Origin: Lasiosphaeria ovina
Lineage: Eukaryota; Ascomycota; Sordariomycetes; Sordariales; Lasiosphaeriaceae
Length of the DNA stretch: 64,000 nucleotides
NCBI GenBank assembly: GCA_033439765.1
Contig: JAULSN010000006.1
Span: 3,348,001-3,412,000, forward strand
Direction of reading: 5' to 3'
The position numbers and the translations under genes were made by a program. Positions within the stretch are counted from its first letter, which is position 1, and the number at the start of each line of letters is the position of its first letter. Below, one piece after another: positions 35,101-47,100 of this stretch. The notes under the pieces were generated by a model. It saw only the letters and a program-made list of their open reading frames with translations, had not been told where the DNA came from and did not search any database.

Positions 35101-35258
35101 TATTTGTATCGCTCGGTCAGGCGGCGAGCGAGTGCTGGGGAGGTTCTCGGTGTAGAGATTACTCAAACACAACAAGTTCTCGCACTTAAAGAAGACAAAA
35201 AGCGTGCAAAGTCCACCTCCGCTTGACGAATTCTGTGATAATCAAGACTCAAGTCAAA
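32149..35258. other. Long gene-poor stretch
   Basis: About 3.1 kb with only short open frames (for example 33204-33521 plus strand) that show no domain, signal peptide or consistent splicing. The final 300 bp is the promoter of the secreted-protein gene. I see no tRNA and no terminal inverted repeats. Confidence 0.4.
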
Positions 35259-36228
35259 ATGCACGCCTCCAACTTCCTCGTCGCTTGTCTCGCCCCGGTC
35301 TTGGCGCTGGGCCTGCCCAACAACGCCGCCGACAAGAAGAAGCTGCCGCCATGCGACGCGCAGTACCGGGCATGCCGCTGCCCGGCCGGCTCGACCTTCA
35401 AGAACCTGACGTCATTTGGCATCATCGGCGCGCCCGCAATTGAGGTGCAGAATATCATGGGCAAATGTGAGAGGCGCCCAATCTGTCTCGGTTGATCAAT
35501 AATTAGGTGAAACGCAACTAAGCCCCAATCTAGTCCTCGACATCCGATACCAGGGCGGCCTCATCCCTGCGTCCACCACGGGGACGGAGGGCGTCGTCGG
35601 TGCCACGCGCACCTTCAACTTCAGCGCGCCAGCCGGGGGCTACTACCAGATCACCGAAGTGGTGCGTAAATATGTCGAGCTTCAGCCGCAAGCGGACACT
35701 GAATGGGGCTAACCACGAGGCGACTGCAGCTGGACAAGTACAAGACGTATCCCGACGGGTCGTTCATCGCCAACAACGAGCAGGATCAGCGTGAGCACCC
35801 ACCTAATCACCTCGTGGCACAAATTCTGGACGCACACATGTCGAGCGTGGCAAACGAACTGCGGCTGACTGACGCGTGTTTCGGCAGGGATAAATCCCGT
35901 CGTGGCCATCCCCGGCGGCGGCACCTACAAGGGCCAGTGGAGCCAGATCATTGGCGAGCAGACGCTGATCGCCAACGAGACGGCCGTGGCCTGGCGCAAC
36001 TGGCGCTGCGAGATTGGCGAGACCTTCCGTGAGTAGTCCCTGCCTGCAACTGTAACTGCAATGAGGATGAGGAGGGCATCGCTGACTTGATACCCACCCT
36101 CAACAGCCGCCGCGCAGTCCCACGAGAACGGCATCCGCAACGCCTCGGCCGTTATCGCCGCCGCTGGCAAGCACACCGGAGTTGACGTCGCGCCCTTCAC
36201 CATCTTTTACACCATCCGCCAGGACTAG
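35259..36228 (+). CDS. small secreted glycoprotein, 219 aa, five exons
   Basis: Exons 35259-35466, 35534-35661, 35730-35790, 35888-36028, 36107-36228, with introns of 67-97 bp. The N-terminus [18 protein letters not shown] is a typical signal peptide. The mature part has a [10 protein letters not shown] cluster and a later WRC, so disulphides are likely. Four N-glycosylation sequons are visible (NLTS, NFSA, NETA, NASA). The middle is rich in Gly, Tyr and beta-type sequence ([18 protein letters not shown]). I do not recognise a named family; it looks like a secreted beta-sheet protein of the kind found among fungal effectors and cell-wall proteins. Termination at TAG 36226-36228. Confidence 0.82.
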
Positions 36229-37645
36229 ATTGCCCTGCTGCTTGTGGCAACGTGGCTGCGGCAGTGCGCGCTCTTGTTTTTGTCTTGTTTCTTCGTATAG
36301 AAGTAGACCCGTTTGTTTCGATTCTTGTGCTGGTTGAAAGGCTTTCCGAGAAGGCTTTGTCAACGCAGCAAATGTTTTTTGCTTCTTTTTAAATAGGGGT
36401 TGAAGTTAAAAAATCAAATTTGTTTACTTGCCATGATTCTGCTTTCCCCTGTAATTAGCTAAATATTGGTTAGTTAACATGACCCCTGAAACTTGCTGTT
36501 GTGCTTCTGCGTATTGATTGACCTCGGGATCTTTGAAGTGATTATGCTTCTTCCACTTTCATGATCTTAGACTTGGGCTTCCATTTTCTACTCGATCCAG
36601 GTCTTGTAGCCGGTGAACAACTAAGGCAGGTACCTATGTGCGGAAACCACTTGATTGGAATTGTGTTGCCCCTGACATTGAAGTGACAAAGTGATATCAT
36701 TGGAGCGTACGACTAGGAAATAACATTGAATTGTCATTGGGTCACTTTAAGCGGCTTTCCCGCATAGGTGGTACCTGTTCGTAACACATGTAGAGATTGG
36801 GACGAATAATTATCAATTCTGCTTTCCTTTCGGGTTTCTCCAACCCAAGGAGCAAAACAGGGGCGGTTACAGCGGCGGAAAAACAAAGCAGAGGCAGAAC
36901 GCCATTGGATATGCAACGCCCCGATCACTGCCACCCTCGCCACCGCCAAGAACCTTGTACTCGCCCGTATTTCGGGTACTGTCCGGACCGCCTGCATTGT
37001 CTCGCATGGATACGGCAGCCGTGCTACAAATCACCACAGGCAAGAAACCCCGCCTGTCCAGCCCTGTGGGGATGGATCTACGGGTCTAGACTCTGCTCCA
37101 TTACGTATCTGTATCACCAGGCCAGCCGGTTTCCGGCCGCCGGAAACCGTTGAATCTGCGGAGAAGCACACAGAGCTCTCGGGCTCCATGCCAAAGTAAG
37201 CAATGCGCCTCTTAACCTGCCATCTTTGCACTGCCAGAACGAACAGAAAGACGGCGTAATTATGTGGAGAACTCGCTCATGTATACGCGTTTGCGTATTT
37301 GTGAGCATGCCTACCTTAGCTACATATGTCAGGTATCATTACCAGCGCATAATTAGGCAAATACGTAGTACGACAGACCACCCGTAAGTATAAATGCTAC
37401 TCCACATGGCCGTGTTGTCTGGAAGCGGGTATAATTAGCACCGAGGCATCGAGACCCCCGATATGGGCAGACCTTGTGTTGGCGGTTTTTCGCCTAGCTA
37501 CATCGTAATTAATCAGATAGGACTTCGTAACGGTATTTCAGTTTTCTTTCAGTCCGTCTGAAACTGTATCCCCTGTCTGCATGCCCCTTTCACACGATGT
37601 CTTCCTCATCTCCCTAGTTCTGAGGTCCCACGGCAAACTACCTGT
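36229..37645. other. Intergenic, convergent 3' ends
   Basis: Lies between the secreted-protein gene and the Hsp70-like gene, which end toward each other. AT-rich around 36380-36480. No gene supported. Confidence 0.4.
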
Positions 37646-39200
37646 CTACTCTCTGGAATCAATCGTTGTGACCCCAATCGTCTTCCCTCCAGACATTGAT
37701 GAATATCTCAGCACCCCGTCAGTGGTTCGCAAGTCAACCTTGAACTGGTAACTGACATGATATTCAGTACCCTTTGTGGTTTCGCGTTTCTGAAATTTGG
37801 ACATGTCTAGACGCGAAAAGCCCAATCTGATAACGCCTACTGCCGTTATTTCTGTGAACTTTTAGTGATGACTTCGCGTGGATTATTGGGTAGGTGACGT
37901 ACTTGAACCATCTTCACGCTCCGGGGCGTTGTCAAGATTACAAGAGTAGAGTGTCTCAAGGAAGTGGTAGGAGTGACCGGAAATCCAGACCCTCCTGACA
38001 TCAACGACAATGGACGTTGAAGCGTCAATCTCGGTACCCTATCGATCTTATCATTAGCGATATAGTCATCACGAAGCGGTGGGGAAACGGCGGGTGACCT
38101 TTTCTATCATCCATTCCATAAACCCACGGCATAAATTTTCCCCAAAACTCCAGTAGGCATTCTTTTCATCATCAATGCCCTCACAGAAATGCTTGGCCCA
38201 TGTGAAGCCGTAATGGCGGCGGCAGATGACCTTGGATGGCGAGGTTCCCTCAAGTCCCCGGATAGCCGCGCCACGAACAACTGCGGCCTGGCTACCGTTT
38301 CAGCTAAGTTAGCTGAGAACTGTGAACCCTGATGCGTTAAGAGGAGTACGCGCCAAAAGCTAGGACGGATGCATTCGATTCCGTGAGGTCGGGCCCACTT
38401 ATCGATGACCTTCTTCAGGTAGTTCGAGTTGCCAAAGCCTCCGACAAGAACGATCAACTGCCAAACTCATTAGGCTTCCTCTTCCAGAAACGTGGCAGCT
38501 AACCCTGAGAGTTCACTCACGTTGATATGCTTTCCCTTTTTTCCTAGGACTTGAGCAACCTGCTGGGTTACAAGACGAATGATATCCTCGATGACCGGGT
38601 CGAAGATTTCCTCTATATCTTCCCTGTAAGGGGGGGAGGGGAGGGGGTTAAAAAGAGGAATGTACGGTATGAGCTATGAAGGGGCTCTTCAACTCACCTG
38701 GATAGAAGGATGGCCTCCTCATCTTCGTCGAAATACTCAGGTTTATGGCCGGAGCCAAGCGGGATTGGGCCGATTTCGTAGACGTCGTTGTCCGCGCTCC
38801 CGAAGTTGTGCTTTACTTTCTCAAATTCGGTCATGAACAGACTCCTGGGGTCTTTGTATTTGACTGGGAGCTTCTCAAAAGCGTGCCCGAATCTTTCGCT
38901 CAGGAAGCTGTGAAGGTTTCGATCAATATACGTCGAGCCGCATTTTCCACCTTGGTCGCATCGAGGTTAGACTCTTTGTCGTCAAGTCTTGGGGCCAATG
39001 TTCTAGGAACTCACCGGCGCCTGCACAAATTTCATCAAACGCAATTGTAGGATAAGTCGCTCGGATGTTGTAATTTGTGATATCCTGAAGTGTCGGCAGG
39101 TTAGCATGCCATGATCTCAAAAACGAGTGAGTGATCGTACCACAGTGCCTCCACCACAGTCCAGGACCAGAATATTGTATTTTGTACATGTCGGCACCAT
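37646..39200 (-). pseudogene. HSPA12-like Hsp70-family gene lacking its N-terminal part
   Basis: Actin/Hsp70-type ATPase of the fungal HSPA12-like group. Eight exons on the minus strand: 39200-39141, 39084-39015, 38950-38698, 38623-38521, 38457-38350, 38287-38099, 38038-37903, 37851-37646. All seven introns (51-74 bp) keep frame, giving 374 residues. The phosphate-2 motif reads LVLDCGGGTV, followed by GGKCGSTYIDRN. The adenosine motif is IVLVGGFGNSNYL, then AAVVRGAAIRGLEG, and the C-terminus ends GKTIGVTTIDSRE. Full-length relatives are about 550-650 residues and start with a GIDFGTT phosphate-1 loop. That loop and about 200 residues are absent upstream, where DNA turns AT-rich. The start given is the first ATG in frame and is tentative. 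Clean splicing suggests recent truncation. Confidence 0.75.
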
Positions 39201-39533
39201 GTGGAGAGGTTTGGTTGACCTCAGTGAAACTAAGTCTGTGAGTTAGATGGCGGCGGTATATTATATCTTTTCTACTATAGAGAGCGTGAGACGAATGCGA
39301 GGCCACGTATAGGATGTGTAAAACTAAATATGGCAAGCATATTGATAGGTGCTATTCTATTTCACGGGAACTCGGTCGGGTTCTATTTGGTCCTAGTCTA
39401 ATACTATGAATTCTGTCGCACAACGCGGTCTTCCTTTTCGACGCGCCTACTTTGCCTTCTCCTTGGTACTACTGAAGATCCTGCTTATCTTCTTGCGCAG
39501 TCCCGTCTCCTTGGACTTTTCACGCATCGAACC

Positions 39534-40124
39534 CTACTTGAAACGTGATTTCTCCTCCTTCCGAGACGAGACTTGAGGCGGCACGGGAGCTGCCAGCTTG
39601 AACGAGATAGCGTATGTAACTTCATGGCTGTTGAGAAGCGCGTTAACACCCGCTTCGAACTAGACCGTCCTCCACATCTGCCTCGTATAGGATCGCAACA
39701 TGTTCAGCTGGAGTCCAAACTCATGGCAGTGAAGCGCATTGGGCCAAGTGTCGAGTACTCCGCCGTGAATAGTCGAAAACTGATCCCAAAGGTGCTTGGT
39801 CGCGACGTGCGCCTGCCAGCTAGGAGGCAGTTGGCCGCCGGCGTTATAGGCTTCGCAAATATGCTCCCACTCCGCTTCTCTACCTCTGGGCATCAAATAG
39901 TGTGTCTGGCCAAAGGCCGACGGCAGAGAGGGGCGGAAATTGAAGAGCGTGACCCCGGAATGATTGTGCGAAGAAGAGCTGGAGCCAGGCGTAAAGAGCG
40001 GGCAGTTCCAAGAGCTCTCCAGCTTGGCCTTATAAGTCCCAGTAGGGACCGTGTAGATGAAGGCAGAGGTTCTGCTGGCCGAGCCAGATGCCTTGATGTG
40101 CGATTGATCATATTCGAGGGTCAT
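39534..40124 (-). pseudogene. unidentified ORF with an in-frame stop
   Basis: Frame from ATG 40124 runs 154 codons to TAG at 39662-39660, then continues in the same frame for another 41 codons (including LLNSHEVTYAISFKLAAPVP) to a second TAG at 39536-39534. The text is protein-like throughout, with YTVPTGTYKAKLESSWNCPL near the start and a lysine-rich end. So either the first TAG is a disabling mutation or an intron I could not place removes it. No family recognised. It abuts the truncated Hsp70-like gene, and the two may have decayed together. Confidence 0.45.
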
Positions 40125-41118
40125 AATTATGCTGCGCGGTAGCAGTGTAATTTTGTGGTGGGGCAGCAACTTGAGCTACGAGCCGGTACCTGGACACGGG
40201 ACAAGTTCTGCAGACGATTATTAGTATTGCTGGATGAATGACGGACCATGTCCGTTCTAATACTTGTAGGGTATTTAGAATGAGGAAATGCAGGAAATTT
40301 CCAACCAGAAACGTCTTACCAGGCCCTACAAACCCTAGTTAGGACCGAGAAATAGTAACCACGAGACTCGAGAACGTATTGCGACGGCAGGTGCCAGGAA
40401 GATAACAGGACTTGGAAACAGCCTTGAGAGTTTGTTCACCAGTTAATTACCGCCGCATCAGCGAATGAAACAGACGCTTACCGCCTCTTCACTAGTCAAT
40501 GGCATCCATATGTCCACAACTTGAACCTCTCTGGCGGTAGGAATACTTGAGCGCCTGTGGTTGTTGGTCAACACTGTGAGAGGGAACAAAAAAAATGGAG
40601 GATGGGGATCCGAGAAGGGGGGGTTTGGGTTTGGGTTTGGGTTTATACGATTTCCAAGAGCCGTGATCTTGAGGCGGTGGGAAGGAGCGTTCCACCGAAT
40701 CGTATCACGCGCTCACACAACCATACAATCTGTTGTGGAGACTTCGACATAAGCTTTCCTGAGATGCGCGCCACCGGGCCAGCAAAGTCCCAAAAGTTAT
40801 CAGGGCCCCTGTACCTATCGCTCCTGCCCCAGCAACTTCAAGAAGGAGTTACGGGCAAACCAACAAAGCGCTTACATTCAAGTTCGGGGTCAGAAGAATG
40901 GGGCCACGGGAGCTTTGCTTGAAGTCACGGCGAGACATTGAAAGAAACAACTTGGTCTAAAGTGAAAGCGCGCATACCAAAGAACCCACCCACCCCAAAC
41001 GCCATCCGTCACATGAAATCCAACAGTTGCAATCTGAATCCCACCACGAACACCATCAAACAACGCAAACCAAAACCGCGCAAAAAACACCCCCTCTAAA
41101 GTCTACACTCACGCCCCT
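40125..41118. other. Intergenic stretch downstream of the PKS
   Basis: No gene supported apart from the GGGTTT microsatellite listed separately. The right part is the 3' flank of the PKS, which ends at 41119. Confidence 0.4.
40621..40644 (+). repeat. GGGTTT microsatellite, four units
   Basis: Four perfect GGGTTT units directly after a short G run, downstream of the PKS gene. It does not match the usual fungal telomere repeat TTAGGG. Confidence 0.8.
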
Positions 41119-44100
41119 CTAGAGCCCAACCTGGCGACACAGAAACTCGTAGCCCTCGCACACGGCATCCCAGCCCTTGCCGTCGCCGTCGCGGTATAGA
41201 TCGAACAAATGCACCGCGCCTTCCACAATCGCCGCACCAGCCGGCACGCCGCGGGCCGCCAGCGCCTCCTTGATCTGCACCGAATGCTGCCACGGCACGA
41301 GATCATCGGCCGTGCCGTGCACGACAAACGTCGGCGTGCGGTACGCGCCCTTGACGATCTGCGCGTACGGGCTGACCTCGGCGACGCGCGCCGCGTCGGG
41401 CTGCGGGCGGTGGCGCCAGTCTCTGTTCTTATTTTCATCGCTCGCGCCACCGCTAGCCAGCGCCTGGCGCGTCGGCAGGCCGTCGAGCAGCACCGGCAGC
41501 GCCTGGCCGCGCCAGTTCATGTGCAGCGCGATGCGCGAGCGCGGGTCGACGGCGTCCAGCCACCCGCCCACGGCGCGCCGCTCGGCCGGCACGTTGTACG
41601 CCGTGATTGGTTTGTCGTGCACGCCCTCGAGGATGTCGTTGGCCGCGGCGTCGGCGGCTGCCTGCGCGGGCGTCGTGCCCTCGGGGAAGTTGGGCGAGCG
41701 CCAGAACGCGTCTTCGTAGTGCGATGGGTTGTAGAAGGCCAGGATCGCGTCGGGCGCGTTGGAAGATGTCCACGCCAGCGACATGGCCAGCGTGCCGCCT
41801 GTCGACCAGCCCACGGCCGCCACGCGCGAGCTGTCGGCGGTGATGTCGGGCCGGTGTGACGAGACGATTTGAGCGAGCCCGCTGCTGTTGCGCGCCCAGC
41901 TGAGCGCTGTGCTCACGTCGGTCATGGGCCCCGATCGCAGTGTCACTTCCGGGCAAAGCCGGTAGTCGATGCTCACTGGCAGGAAGCCGCGCGAGAGGAG
42001 CAGGCGCGTCTGCCGCGGCCGGATATCCTTGCGCGACAGCATAATGTGCCCGCCGCCGTGGATCATGAGTGCTGAGAGGAATGCGGTTAGCTAGGGAGTT
42101 TGGTTTGGGGTGCTTAGAGATGTGCAACACAGGGATGAGACTCACCAATGGGCCGCTTACGCCCGGCCGGGTCCGGCTGGTCGGGGTAGTAGATATCCGC
42201 CATCAGCGGGACTCCATCCACGCGATGGAACTCGACCGTCTCCTTCGTCGGCAGCTTCTGAACTGCTAGCTGCTGGGTTAAATGCGGCGGCGGCGCGGCC
42301 ATGAACCCGGCCACCAGGCGGAACTGCGCCGACTCCTTGCTGCCGTCGTCGCTCCAGTCAACGTGCCGGAACCCAGCAGCCAGCAGATTGTCCTTCCAGC
42401 GCAGCTCGTCTGCCAGAACATGCTTGCGGCCGTCAGAAAACAACCACCAGCCCTCGAGCAGCCCGAACACGCAGTCTAGCCAGTACAGGTTGCGCGTCAG
42501 CTCGAGCAGAGCCAGCACGCCGACATCTGGCCGCAGCATCGCACCGGTGTTGGCCGACGACACAAGCAGGCTCTTTGTGGCATGCACACAGTTGGACGCC
42601 AGCGCCACGTGGAACTTGCCCAACAGGTGCGCCGGCGGCGCCTTCTCGACGTCCAGCACGGCGAACTCGACCTGCGCCCCGTACCGCGGGCCGAACTTGC
42701 GCTTGGCTGCCGCCACCAGCGACGGCGACAGGTCCGTGAACGTGTACACAAAGTCGACACCTAGCGTTGCCAGCGTCTCGAGGACCGCCTTGGTCGTGCC
42801 GCCCGTCCCGGCGCCGAGCTCGAGGATGCGCAGGGGCTCGCCTTGGCGGCCTCCGTTCTGCGCGGCATGCCGGGCTAGCGTGGCGCGGAAAAAGTTGCAC
42901 AGCAGTTTGGTGCCTGTCGAGAACATGGGCGAGTTGGTGTAGACGTCCTCGAGCAGGTCGCGGTCGGCCTTGGTGCGGAACACGATCTGCAGCGGGTCGA
43001 TGCGGCCGGCCAGCACGCCCGCCAACTGCGACCCCGTCGACCGCAGCAGCTTAAGCTCGGATGCGTGCTGTGGATGCGCCGCCACCGCGCGCTGGAACAG
43101 TGCCTCGCCCGTCACTGACTTGTCGACGCGGGCGGATGTGCGGATCAGGGGTTTGTTGTCCCCCTCGGGAAGGGGCTCCACAAGCGACGACTCAGCCAGC
43201 ACCTTGGCGAACTGCCCCATGACCTTGGCGTGCTTGGGAACGTGCGGCACTGGTGGGAGCGTGGCGCCAGCCGGCAGCTCGGCGACGTCGCACCCGAGCT
43301 CGGCAAAAGCCTCGAGTACATAGTGCAGCACGAGTTGCCGCTGCTGCGGGTACACGTGCTCGTAGAAGCCCGCCCAGCCGGCCTCGCGGGCGAAGCGCTG
43401 GTAGTCAGACCGGATCTGGTGGAAGTCCTCGGCGGCATGGACTAGTAGGTTGTTCTCGGGGTCTGCTGGGGGTGGTGGTGGTGCTGCGACTTCCGGCTGG
43501 ATCTCGGCCTTGGCCGGTGCTGCAGATGCAGATGCAGAGGTAGCCGTCCCTGGAATGACCATGTTGGTCAGGTCGCCAAACGTACTGCCGACCGTCAACT
43601 GCATCATGTCGATGGCGGTGCCAAACTCCTTCTCAATGTCGGCACCCAACTCGATGCCCAGCAGCGAGTCAACACCCGCGTCGGCCAGGAGCAGCCCCGG
43701 CGCGATGGTCTCCTCGACGTCGAGGTGCCGAGCCACCAGCTTCTGCAGCCGGGCCACCAGCTCGTCGCGCTCCGGTGCCTCGTACGCGCCCGCCACGCTC
43801 GACGCGGGCGTGCCGATGCTCGGGCCCGACGCCAGAAGCTGGTCTTCGCCGTCGTCTTCGTCAGCCGAGTCGTCGCTTGTCGACGCGAGGCTGCTGCTGT
43901 GGTGCGTTGGCGTACCGAGGCGTGGCTGCACCGCCGCACACAGAGCCTTGAAGTCGAGCAGGTCCTGGAACTCGGCTGCCGAGAGGTGCACGCTGAACTT
44001 GTCGCTGATGGCTGTCATGACCTCGGTCGCCATAAGTGAGTCGATACCCACGTCGGCCAGGAGCGTGTCGTCGCGGATGTCGGCAGGCGGCACGTCGGCC

Positions 44101-47100
44101 ACCTCGTGCAGCAGCTGGCGCACTGCGGCGTGTACCGCGTGGCGGCTGGCTGCGGTGTCTTTTTGTTGTTGTTCTTGCTTGCGGCGTCTGCTGTCGGTGG
44201 ACTCTGCCCGTCTAACTTTGCTTGCCTCGAGGTTGGTCGCTTTTAGAGGAGCCGCGACGGGAACATGTCCGGCCAGCGGCTTGGGAGGGACGGCGGCAAC
44301 GTGGCCCTGCTGCGTGCCCGTGTTCGCCCGCGCCAGCACCTTCTGCAGCAGGCTCACGCTGGTCTTGGTGAACTTGACGCCTAGGATGGTCACGACCAGT
44401 GCCCTGTCGGCAGCGTCAAACACGTAGATGTCGCTGAGCAGCTCGCGGTCGCCGTGGCGGGTGAAGTTAGAGTAGACCAGCCAAGGCCCAGCGCTGGCAC
44501 CGCCCTCCACATCGTCGACCCTGAGGCTCTTGGCAGCACGCAGCTCGTCGACGCGGGAGCAGATGTACACATCGTCCTTGCCGCAGTCGTCGAGCCCGTT
44601 GACCTGCAGCCCGGCCACCTGGGTGAAGTTGTCGACGGCCAGGGGGTTGCACAGGGCCTTGTTGTCCAGGGAGCCTGGTTGCCTCGGCAACGCCACCAGC
44701 CCGCTGGCCTCGGCCCCCCTGCTCGAGATGCGCTGCACGCCGCGGTACACGCCCGAGTAGTTGACCACCTTGTCGAACATGCGGTACACGAGCGGGCCCT
44801 GGATGGCCGCCGCCGAGGCTGTCGTATCGGCCAACAGCGCCGCCGCACGGTCGTAGCCGATGAGCCCTGCGAACCGCGCAAACACGCCCGCCGCCGCCTT
44901 GTCTTGCGCTGCCGCCGGCACGATGCGCACCGTGGCCGTGGCATGCTTGGTCTTCTTGGCTCCACCGTTGCTACCAAGCGAGAAGCTGTGCACGGAAAAT
45001 GCCCAGGCGTGTTTGGTCTGAGGCAGCTGCTGCAGCGTGACCTGGGCGTGGCGCGACGTGTCGAGGCCGAGCGGAGTGAAGATGTCGAGGGCGTCGACGC
45101 TGGGTGTGTGTGTGACCGTGGCAAAGCCCGGTGTTAGCAGGGCCGCGGCGCGCGTTGCCATCTCGACGTACAGCGACACGGGGCACAGGGGGTGGCCCAG
45201 CACGCGGTGGCCCTCGATCGACACCTCGAACTCGGCCGTTCCTTGGTTGATATCGAACACGGCCGTCGTCTGCTTGCCTGGGTCGGCGTAGTGCGAGAAC
45301 GACACCATGTCGGTGGGCTTTTCTGGCACAGCCGCCGACGCAGCACTCGCTGCCTCGCTGCTGTTGGCCCCGTCTGCTCCCCCGTGCCGGTCAACATACT
45401 CGAGCCAGTCGTGGCGCTTCTCGAACTGGTACGGCGGCAGGTGCAGTGCCGCAGACTCGGCATAATTGTGCTGCTGGCTGCGGTGGAACGGCCAGAACTG
45501 CGCGATGCTCACGCCGGCACTCCATAGGCTAAGCGTAGCGTCGGCCAGCGCAGCAGCGGCATCCGCGCCGCCGAGCTTCAGCGAGTGGAACGAGTGCGCA
45601 GAGACATCAACCCCCGGCTGGCCCTGCAGCGCACGCCGTGCCAGCGACATGGCTGCGGTCCCCGACCCGGCCTCGAGCCATATGCAGCCACCTCCAAGCC
45701 GCCTCTCGATGCGCGCAACCGCCTCGCTGAAATATACGGGCTCGCGCGACTGGCGCGCCACCAACTCGGCTGTCACACTTGCACCCCACGACGCGCCGGG
45801 CGAGCACGTCTCGACCGGAATAGCCGGCTCGGAAAACGTAATCTCCGCCAGTAGATCCCGGAACGGCTGCAGGATCGGCTCGACGAGCGCCGAGTGGAAG
45901 CCGTGCGTCACCTCGAGCCGCTTGACCTCGACGCCCTCGCCTGCAGCCACGCGCCGCTCGAACCGCGCCACGTCCGCCGTCGGCCCCACCACGACATGGC
46001 TCGTCGGCGCATTGTAGCACGCGACCTCGACGGCCAGCCCGTCGTCCCGCACCGCGTCCGCAACGAGCTCGTCGGCCCGCTGCGCCGCCACGCCGCTCAC
46101 CACGAGCATGACGCCGCCCTCCGCACCCCACAAGTCGCGAATCAGCTGCGCCCGCCCGGCAACCAGCTTCAGCCCGTCGGCCAGCGAGACGGCGTCCGCC
46201 ACGCACAGCGCCGTCAGCTGCCCGAAGCTGTGGCCCACGACGGCCGCCACGCTCACCCCCAGCGTGTCCACCCACGCGCGTGCCACCGCGTACTGCACCG
46301 CGAACAGCGCGCAGTGCAGGTTCACCACGTCGGCGATGGGGTCCCGTTGGAACACGGCGGGAAAGATGCTAACGCCGAGGTTTAGGGAGGTGAGCGCCGC
46401 ATCGCACGCGTGCAGATGTTTTTGGAGGAGCGCAGAGCTCTCGTATGCCTCGCGCGACAGGCTGACGGTGCGGCCTGTCTGGCCCGAGAAGACGAGGACC
46501 ACGGGACGGGTGGCAGGGGAGCTACCCTTGGCAGGAGGGGTCTCCTGAATGGATGTTCCTGGGTTGGACGTAAGGGTCTGCAGCTGCTGCGTCAGGCTGG
46601 CCAGCGAGTCGGCCGTGGTCTTCCACGTGAACGGCAGGTCTGGGTTGCGGCGCACGGCCAACCCGTAGGCGATGTCGGCGAGGAGCTGCTGCTGGGCCTC
46701 GGCCTTGCCGCTGCGGCTGCTGATGAACTCGAGCAGCGCCCGGCTGTACGCCTGCAGGCTCCCGGCCGACTTGGCGGTGATCATGATAGGATATTTCCCG
46801 GACAGAGCCTTGGCTTCACCGCCAACGGCGGCCCTCGGCGCTGGAGGCTGCAGCACGAGCAGCGCGGCGTTGCTGCCGGCGGCACCGTAGTTGTTGACGC
46901 ACGCGGCCATGAACTCGGCAGTCCACGGCGTTGGTGCAAGCGCTATCTCCATGTTGGACGGGCCGAGCGGCGGGATGCTCGGGTTGAGCGACTCAAAGCT
47001 GGCCTGCGGCGGGATGGTGCGGTGCTGCATCATCAGCAGCACCTTGATGAGCCCGGCGACTCCCGAAGCGGCCTCGGTATGCCCGATGTTCCCTTTTACG

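Noticed and set aside
40621..40644. GGGTTT repeats as an internal telomere tract
   Set aside because: Only four units, and the sequence is not TTAGGG; best treated as a microsatellite.
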